DNA of 64,000 nucleotides, from NCBI GenBank assembly GCA_020747015.1, contig JAGTJM010000074.1, positions 85,083 through 149,082 on the forward strand. Reading direction: 5' to 3'. Below are positions 55,914 to 64,000 of the stretch, in pieces. Under the pieces are notes generated by a model. It was not told the DNA's origin. It did no database searches and saw only the letters and a list, made by a program, of their open reading frames with translations. Origin of the DNA: Pyrenochaeta sp. MPI-SDFR-AT-0127. Its lineage: Eukaryota > Ascomycota > Dothideomycetes > Pleosporales > Cucurbitariaceae. Numbering within the stretch: the stretch's first letter is position 1; each line of letters begins with the position of its first letter. A program made the translations under genes and the position numbers.

Positions 55914-58187
55914 CTTGTGTTGGCGATGAAGTCATTGTTGGGTTGGTTATCGTCTTTTGTTGGTTTGGAGGAGAGAAGACTTATGGTGCTTGTGAAGGTC
56001 GAAGTGCTCTGGAGTCATGTACAAAACGTTGGGAGTGAAGGCATAGTGTTCACAGAGTGGGAAGAAGATGTAGTATCGGCATCAGAAAATTCAAGAAAAT
56101 ATACCCAAAAAGAGATAAACTCATTATTGAAACATGGTTCTTAGGCAGCATAAATATATGATTACATATCGTAGGCACATCGTAGGCCATGAGCTATTTG
56201 TGCAATATATATGATGAAAGGTGATGCCGAAAGTATGGGAGAGACGCAACCTCCCACCCAAAAACGGTCAAGAAATGTGAGATATTATACTGGAACAGGA
56301 CCAAGAGGGCGAAAGTGTCCTCAACAAACGGGATCCAAGCATCAGGTTAGTATCTACAATTATGATGTTAGTAGCGTTTGTCAAACTGCTACTGGATGTG
56401 CATTATTTCCCTCTTAGTCTTGACGCCCTCAAGCAGTGCAGAGAAACTGTATTGATCTACTCCCAAGTGATTAAGAATATACTAGCCCGAAAAATTGAAC
56501 AGCTTCATGTTCTCGAAGTACAGACGCGCACACTGACGGTAAAGTGATTGCCCGCTGTTCAGCCACCGTAACAGCGATGCTTCGGGCTCACCACAAAGTA
56601 CAGTAGGTACGAATCCCCAGAACACGTTGGTACAGTAAAAAAAGGCCACTTAGAACAGTATACCATGGACTACCCCACACGTCACGCCCCGACTTGAAGA
56701 TGCACAGCAGCACATTCTTAACCCTTTTAGTCTAGACTCACTTAGGAGAAACGGAAAACAATCAGCTATTCAGAAAGCACAGTCCATCACCATCCCTCCC
56801 TTGCAGCCCCCAAAGCAGAGCAAAGTCTACCCAAGAAACTAGTATCGAGATATTCACAAACAACAAAAAAAATATGACAAGGACGACCCCGAGACCCAGC
56901 AACCATCCCAACGAGAAAACATCAGAGCAATTGTATTCGTCAAAAGTTCATCCTCTTCATCTAGCACTGTTCAACCACCGAATAAGACACCGCACAACAC
57001 AGTTCAGTCTATCCCAAGACAGAGCCCCCGTCCTGTGGAAAGACTAGTAGCGAGGTAGACGATAGGGCGTGAGAAGGGAGTAGTTCTACAAAGTCAGCAC
57101 AACACACTAATGCGATCTTTGACAGGCTAATCACACAAAGGTAGCACTGTTTCCTGTGGCTTTTCGGGTATCTGTTCTTTAGTCTGATGGCGAGAGTGGG
57201 AAGACTGTGATGTACATGGCTGGACTGGTAAAGTGTTTCTCTGCATTTGTTGGGGAGGATTTCAATTCACCCGGTACAGGGCACTGATTTCGATTTTTGT
57301 ACCGCAGAGAAACATGGCAGTGTATTGGGGGTACAGAATCGTGCAAAATAATACAATAAGAGATGGTGAAGGCATCATTGCCGCATTCATGGCTCTTGAA
57401 CGGGTGTTCGGGTCGTGGAAAAAAGAAAAATATCACTTCGACTGCTAATCACATTCTACAAGGACCAAAATCAAAACTTGAGAAGCAAAACGTATATCAT
57501 TGAACTACTTTTCGTAGGGCAGCCTGGGGCCCAACACCCAATGCCCATTGTTCTAATCTCTTAATCTCCCAAACAGGTGCGCCGTCCATGCAACCAAAGG
57601 AACCGAAAGGGAAAATATAGGAAAAAAAGGGAGAGGCACACACAAAATTCATATACACCGAAACCCGGAAAAATACAAATCCCTACACAATCTAATCTGC
57701 GCTGCTCTCTTCAACATTTTGTCGAGGAAGTAGCCGATGGATCCGTCATGCTCTCTGCTGCCGTCTATTGGCCCATAGTTGGGGCGCCTCGATAGTGTTT
57801 ACTTGCGCCAGGCAAATGCACGCCGTGAGGTGAAATGTCTAATGCTTTTTCGATAATGAAAAGGAAACTCGTAAAACCCGCCAGAATCTTCGTGATACTG
57901 TGCAAGTCGCTCGAACGACATGCTCAGGATGATCCCAAAAACTCCCTTGCAGATGCAGGGCCCAGCAACGCAAGATCTGCTGGGCCGAAAAAATGGTGGA
58001 CACGATGCTGATGTTCCATTAGGTTATGATGATGATGATACACCGATGATACCACAATAAGGGCTGATGATGGTAGATGAGGTGACTTGTTCGATGTCGT
58101 GATGTGATGATTGGTTCGGCTGCTCGAGCCGCAATGTCAATGGTTGGCGATTGTCGGAGAGAACACCTGAGGTTGATCGCAACATGC
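55914..58187. other. Intergenic region
   Basis: The first few hundred bases probably hold the missing 5' exon or exons of the RNxxxH gene. The rest, up to the 3' end of the C2H2 regulator, has short chance-like frames only. ATGATG microsatellite sequence occurs at 58025-58110. Confidence 0.45.
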
Positions 58188-61100
58188 TCACTGTTGCTCA
58201 AGAGGGGTGAAGAGACGCTTCATATTCAGGGTGACGTCCGCTAATCCATAGTCGTCGGCGATTGTAGTCATGGATCCGATGTCGATACCCTTTTGAGCGG
58301 AATCTGAAGCCACGTGAGCCCTGATTTGCTTCAAGAGATTAAAGACATGTTGGCAACGAAGGTCTGCAGGCGCAGCCCATTCTTCGGATCGAGACTTTCG
58401 GAGGAAAATTTGTGCGAGGAAATAGAAGTGAACTCCGTCTCTGCAGAAACCACGCCGACGTTGCTTCTGCATGAACTGGATTGAAAGATCCGTGTCCCAG
58501 CATGCCTTCCATAGCTCGAGAGCACTGACTGTTGAACGGAGTAGTTGCTGAGCTTGTTCGTGAACGCCGCTCGCTGGCGTTGAAGGGCTGCTGGAATGTG
58601 ACTGAGGCGTGCTTGTACCGCTCGAGGAGACTCGTCGAAGCATCTGTCGCTGGATATTGTAGATTTGAACATGGATTGCATGTATGAGGACTGGGAGCGA
58701 GCGTAAGCATTCCTGCGTGCAATGTAGGGTACGACCAAATTAAACTTACTGAACTTTCCAAACACATTGGTGGCGCGCTCAGGAAAGTATCCGCGACCAG
58801 CTCCGTACAAGACTTGCAAAGCTTCCGACATGCCCAACTGTTTCGCTCGTCGACTTCCGGATTCGTTTGCAACCTGCGCTGCCTCTCCACGTAGGCCCAA
58901 AGCACTTGCACAATCTTCTGCTGTCTTGGCTTCCCAAGCCGCATCGTCCGCAGGCAAAGTAATTCTCATCTCATGCACGTCAAACTGGGGCTGGGTGTTG
59001 AAGAAGATGGTCGAGGAAGCATCGATCAAGAAGATGTATGACATCAATCTCACACGCTTCTCATTTTCGATCCATAATGCCCAGTTCCATGAGTTTACTT
59101 CGGCTCCAGTGAGTGGCCCAGGCTGATGCAGCAAACTTGCATTCGGATTGTCGCGGCGGAGAGGTTCCAGTAGTCCAACGCGTCGCGTAAGACTTGCAAG
59201 GGACCAGAACTCCTCGCGTCCTTGCTGGCGCTGCTTTTGCGAGCCATGCCATAGGAACAAGGAGTGGAGAAGGACCAAGGCCTGCAACTCTTCCATGATG
59301 GACGATGAAGGATGATTCAGATCGACGGCTTGGTGCGGATTTTGGGCTAGTTTGTACACCTGGCTCGACTTCAAGACACATGCGCGGACGAGCTCCATTA
59401 GCCAGCGGACCTCCTTGGGACCCAGCCTGTCGGAATAAACAGCGCCAATGCAACACATTGCCAGAACGAGCCCGCGGTTGGCCGTGAGCGGGTTGAATGT
59501 CGTTGTATGTATAATGGGCCAATGTGAGTGGAAGTGTTTGTACTCGTGCAGGAATGCCTTTACGTTGTCTCCGTTTATGATATTCTTGAGGCCTTCATAG
59601 GCGTATGCCTCACTAGAGCCGTGGTTGCGCAACATGGACGAATTCGGAAAGCAAAAGGCCAGAAGCCCTTGAGCGAGGTGGTGGAGGGGGTCGGGGCTGG
59701 AGTGGCCAAGGAACCAATTTTCAAGCATCGGAGAGGAGTCGACAAAATCAGGAGGGTGCGAGTAAAGCCCGAACAAGGTATCATTTGGTGTATCATCTGA
59801 GGTCTAAAAGGTACCGGTCAGAACACCAGCCGATTTGGGTTGATATGGGCCACCTGCCGTGCTGGGATTCATAAGATGGGAGTCGCCATTGAACGCTGCG
59901 TTCCGCCACAACGAGCCATCCTGGCCGTTGGAGATGCCATCTACGTTTGGCATTGTGGGGACACCGTAAGAGGTTGTATCTGCGCCCTCGGACTTGACAG
60001 GCATGCCATTCTGCGACATGGCGTTATTGGCGACTGCATGGTCGTACGAGTAGTGGTTACCAGCATCAGCTACAGCGGAGGTATTCTGGGTCTGCTGTTG
60101 AGCGTAGCCATTGGACACACCTTCGGGACGGAAGTCATTGAAGTTCATTCTGGGATTCGCAAACTCCATGGCAGACAAGCTCCGGCGGTTTTCCTCGACT
60201 CCGCTGCCGGGGCGTATCAGGCTGTTGGAGCGCGACGTCCGGGCAGACATTGATTGGTGGTTGGCAATGGAGGGCAGGTTGTCGCTATAGCCATTGTTTC
60301 CAACGGCCGGCATTTGCGGCATGCCCATTGTGTAGCCTGCATCAGCGTAAGACATGGAGGTGCCGCCGATGTGGTTGAGGTAAGAGTTTTGCTCGGCGCC
60401 GCTTGGCTGCCTGTTCTTCTGCAGATGCTGCTGAGCATGCTGCAGATGGTTGGCACCCGTCGGGTTGCCTCTCCGTATTGAGCACTTTTGGAAGTGGCGC
60501 TTCAGAATGTCGCTTCGGCTGAAGGTGTCTTTGCAAAGATGGCACTGATAGGGTCGCTCGCCCGTGTCTATGAAACGTCAGTGGCTGGGCATTGGTTGGC
60601 AAAAGATAAAGATGAATACTCACGTCGCAGCAGATGGCGCTTGAGATGTTTCAAGTGCAGGTATGTTTTGTTGCAGTGGGGACACTCATACTTTCCCTCT
60701 GCGTTCTTGGATGCGGTGGTGGGCGCCTTGCCCGCAGCGGGTACTGGCCGGCCTGGGTGTGTGGGCAGGACACCGCGCCTTCCCTGCTGGCCGACAACGT
60801 GGACGGGCTCGGGCTCCTGGTTGGGGAGCACGGGAGGGTGAGGGTACAGCGAAGGGTGCTGCAGGCCCATGCTTTGTGCCGACTGCAGCTGCTGCTGGTT
60901 GTTGGAGAGCGCGGCGGCCGTGGGCAGCATGGGCGCTTGCGAGTATGCGGAGGTCATGGGCAGGTACGACGAGGGCGATGGCTGGATGGGTCTCAGCGGC
61001 GGGTGCTGCAGCGGCGGCATCGTGGAATTGGCATTGGGCGCAGAGGTTACAGGCGTGCCCGGCTGGGGCGTCTGTGGGTTGCTGTTGTGGCCGTACAACG

Positions 61101-61227
61101 AAGGATACTGGGAGCCGCTGTGGAGGGGCGGCAACGTGGGCAGCTGGTTGTGCTGGCCATTGTACTGTTGCTGGGCGAGAGACGGGTACTGTGACAGCCC
61201 GGGCTGGCGGAAGCGGTCGCCGTCCAT
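58188..61227 (-). CDS. C2H2 zinc-finger / Fungal_trans transcription factor (955 aa)
   Basis: Four exons: complement(58188..58690, 58750..59796, 59854..60567, 60624..61227). Introns are 59, 57 and 56 bp, all GT...AG with intact phase. The second intron (59797-59853) is a multiple of three and contains an in-frame TAG at 59804-59806, so unspliced it gives an apparent stop between two halves in the same frame. Residues 1-170 are Gln/Pro/Ser-rich. Finger 1 (C182, C185, H198, H202) is a standard C2H2. Finger 2 (C210, C213, H226, C230) ends in Cys, making it C2HC. The linker TGERPYQ is canonical. After a long Asn/Ser-rich linker, residues about 460-780 match the fungal-specific transcription factor domain: FLHEYKHFHSHWPIIHTTTF, then WIENEKRVRLMSYIFLID. 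The product is probably a nuclear regulator; its targets are unknown. An (ACCAAC)n repeat lies just upstream. Confidence 0.93.
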
Positions 61228-64000
61228 GATGTGGGTTGGTGTGTGTTGAGAGAGAGTAGGGTTGGGTGATGCTAGAGCGTGGTACAGAAGCGCAAGGCGC
61301 GACGAATTGTTGTTGTTGAGGGTGGTGTTGGTGTTGGTGTTGGTGTTGATGTTGGTGTTGGTGTTGATGTTGGTGTTGGTGTTGGTGTTGATGTTGGTGT
61401 TGGTGTTGATGTTGGTGTTGGTGTTGTTGACGATGATCTCATTCGACGCGAGCTCCGGTTGCAGGGACGCTTGTGACAGCTGCTAATGCGGCGAGTGGGC
61501 TGCACAAGAGACGTCGGGATGGGGAACAGTGGCCCACGAAGGAAGCTTTGTGGAGCCCGTGTGGGGGACTCGAAGAGGGAAACCGTTGATAGGCGATGGC
61601 GACTACTCCGCGAGGGGAATTGAGGATCCCACGGTGCGAATGGAGAGAAGGAGGGGAGGAAAAGTGGTGTAGTGTGGCAAGGGCGAGAGGGCTTGCAGAG
61701 AGATGGGCAGTAGTGATGATGAGATTGCCGTCTCTGCACTACTGCGGTGGTTTGTCTGGCTCGCGCGGCAATTCACGCGAGAGGACCAGGGACTGCTGCA
61801 GATCGGAGGCCCACACAACTTTCAGCCTCAGCCGATGGACTGCGGATAGACCAAGTGGAGGCAGAGACGCACAAGGGGGCAGCTAGGGACAGTTACGCCC
61901 GCGACAGAAACTGGCTGCAGTTTTTGGGGAGGGGGGGGGAAGGAGAGTTTTGGACGAGGGGCGAGGGTGGTCCGGGTAGAAAGAGACTATGAGCTCGGCG
62001 AAAAAATGAGCGATTGTTTCTACAGCGCGAGTGATTCGGCACGTCCCAATACCTGTTTTCCGCGGTGAGGTCTGCCGGAGCTTGCCGGGATCTGAGTAGA
62101 GCAGATGTTCAATGGAAAGGAGCAGGCTGGAGGCGAGGCAGGGCAAGATTGGGAGGGGGGGATGTGGGAGAGGGATGGGAAGGACCCGCCAGAGTTTTTC
62201 GGTCGAGGTGGAATCGCGGCAAACGCGTCGGGGGTGCGTAGGCCTGGGACGGTTACAGAAGTCAGGGTGAGGACGGGAGGGAAAGGCACAGGCTGCTTGG
62301 GACGAGTGGGAGCCAAAATGACGAGCAGCGGCACGTGATGCAGATGGGCATGGGCTTGTCTGCGTCTGCTAGGTTCCCGTACTGTTGACTTGGTCTACAT
62401 GGGACCAACATGCGCCGCGGTGGAAAAACGTATTACCAATGACGACAGCCCTTGGGACGACTAGCATATTTTTTTTGCAAGCGCCCAATTGCATGCACAC
62501 ATGCCTTAGAATGCGAGACTACGCGCTGCTCGCGCCCTGGAACCGACGAGGCCAGCACAGACGAGGGCCGACGACTCGCGGGTTGCGCAGCCATGAATGT
62601 GATGCCCTTCAGCGCAGTTTCATCCACGCCACAGATACACGGCGGCAATCGATAAGGAGAGCCTCACGAGCGCTAGGCCGCCGACTCGCCATCCCACGCC
62701 CCCCCCCCCAGCCTTTGTCCGCTTGCCTGCTTGCACCGCGAATTCCCCGAGACTGGTGCTCACACAACGGCTTCTCCCAAGACACATTTTTTCCCCCGGC
62801 GCTGCGGCGTACCTTTCTGCCTGACGTAGCATGTCATTATTGCGATAGGATCGGACGAGCAGCACGCGCAAGCACAGCAAGTCATCCGAGCACCGTCCCG
62901 ATAGAGGCCGAGCTCAAGGCGCGCTGGCGGTTGTGGCTTGCCAGGGCCAGGGTGTTCTTTATTTCCGCCCAGCAAGACGGAGCACCACGCACACGCACAC
63001 AGACACAGCGACAGCCTCGAGGGCCATGCTGATGTTTGGCTGTTTTTGTGTTTTGGTGCTGCTGGGCCTGGCGATGGGCGGGCGAGGCTGCGGACCAACC
63101 ACGACGGACTCTCGCACTGTGTTGTGTCGGCCCAGCGCAAAGATGACGCTTGAGGTGGGAAAAAGTTTGGGAGAGGCGTGACGTAGACCCCGGGCAGGCA
63201 TGGGCTGAGGGTGGACATGGGATCCCTGGCGGGCAGCCATCAACGGCGGCCGCCCAAAGTTCGGCTCTCGTTGTAATTATTCGGCTGTGCAGCCCTCGAA
63301 TAAGGAACCCGCGTCGGTGAAACCAGTCTTCGAGAATGATGCGCAGAAGGTCGAGGCGCCGCGTGCCGTTTAATCGAAACAGCAGACGCTGCAGGCGTGC
63401 AGAACTGGGCTATTGCGCCGCATGCCATTGTGGGCGACGGTGCTGGCCGACTAAAATGTTTGTTGAATGTCGCGCGTCCAGTCAGCTTACCGCTCGCGCC
63501 TCAGTGCCACGGCTAGCGTACCTTTTGCACAAGAGGCCATGTTTGCTGAGCGGGTGCCGGGCTGACGGTGAAGGACGCTCAAAGCGGCATCCCGGGCGCT
63601 GGTGCTGACTCGATTACAAAACGTGACGCATCCGATGCTCGCACAATTTGCAGTGGGTGTTGTACGGGCATGGCATGGCCGTCATGGCCGCAATGGCATC
63701 CTGTCCTGCCCGCCGACGTGCAGCACAGCATGCGTTCCATGTGTGCTTGGACGCGGCGGCATGTCACTATGCCGTTGGCGGACTGTCCAGGCAGGAAATG
63801 TACTGTCCATGTGTGTGCCTGTGTGTGCGTTTGACGATGCCTCATCCAAGCGTCTACTTTGTTTGCCGTTGCATCCATCCCCCCCAAATGCTACTTGGCG
63901 GAATACGACGTAGCTTTCGAGGCAAGAAGGGCCGAGGCATCGCTACTGCAACGGGAAGGCGCCTCCGACGATGCTGCACGAGGGACCTGCAACAGAGATT
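61228..64000. other. GC-rich upstream region of the C2H2 regulator
   Basis: No gene is supported. The stretch contains a hexamer repeat at 61307-61431, a short G-run near 61924-61937 and a C-run at 62699-62709. The overlapping frames on both strands are typical of GC-rich non-coding sequence. It probably holds the promoter and leader of the regulator gene. Confidence 0.5.
61307..61431. repeat. GTTGGT hexamer microsatellite with GTTGAT variants
   Basis: About twenty units of GTTGGT or GTTGAT in tandem. On the coding strand of the adjacent regulator this is (ACCAAC)n, 80-200 bp before its start codon, so probably in its leader or promoter. Confidence 0.85.

Noticed and set aside
59804..59806. 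In-frame TAG as evidence of a pseudogene or stop-codon readthrough in the C2H2 regulator
   Set aside because: A 57-bp GT...AG intron with a CTGAC branch site removes the stop and keeps the frame, so the gene is intact.
60634..61229. Long plus-strand frames opposite the C2H2 regulator
   Set aside because: They are shadows of the Gln/Pro-rich first exon on the minus strand.

Overview
The window looks like nuclear DNA from a filamentous ascomycete, most likely a dothideomycete such as a member of the Pleosporales. Genes sit on both strands and are interrupted by short introns, mostly 45-60 bp, with GT...AG ends and CTAAC or CTGAC branch sites. Intergenic spaces are long. The protein types are typical of Pezizomycotina: a Goodbye-NACHT protein, a HeLo-like STAND N-terminal domain, an NDT80/PhoG regulator and a C2H2-Fungal_trans regulator. 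The class assignment is inference; the splicing style and protein families are read from the sequence. I saw no tRNA, rRNA, CRISPR array or intact transposon.

Layout. 0.7-3.2 kb: a secreted FAD-linked oxidase of the BBE family, convergent with an NTF2-like protein. 3.2-12.7 kb: nearly gene-free, apart from a 94-residue dsRNA-binding-like protein near 10 kb. 12.7-14.2 kb: an unrecognised 461-residue protein. 17.9-18.6 kb: a cyclophilin A. 19.4-29.0 kb: a loose group of metabolic genes (cytochrome P450, divergent FAD monooxygenase, NmrA-type NAD(P)-binding protein, DUF1772/anthrone-oxygenase-like membrane protein) with no backbone synthase. 30.3-35.2 kb: a six-exon NLR-like receptor (Goodbye, NACHT, helical repeats, ZZ zinc finger). 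35.2-43.3 kb: no recognisable gene, with a shift to GC-rich sequence near 39 kb. 43.3-45.7 kb: an NDT80/PhoG transcription factor. 47.4-48.3 kb: the SRP receptor beta subunit. 50.9-52.5 kb: cystathionine beta-synthase. 53.1-55.9 kb: two same-strand genes, a HeLo-like protein ending in a degenerate Ras-like domain and, just upstream, a protein with an RNxxxH motif. 58.2-61.2 kb: a 955-residue C2H2/Fungal_trans regulator. 61.2-64 kb: its GC-rich upstream region.

The housekeeping genes (cyclophilin, SRP receptor beta, cystathionine beta-synthase) have ordinary roles. The part most worth a second look is the pair at 53.1-55.9 kb. A predicted cell-death or signalling N-terminal domain is fused to a Ras fold that has lost its P-loop, switch and NKxD signatures, and its neighbour carries a HEPN-like motif. 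Together with the NLR 18 kb away, this suggests a fungal non-self-recognition or immunity neighbourhood. That functional reading is inference.
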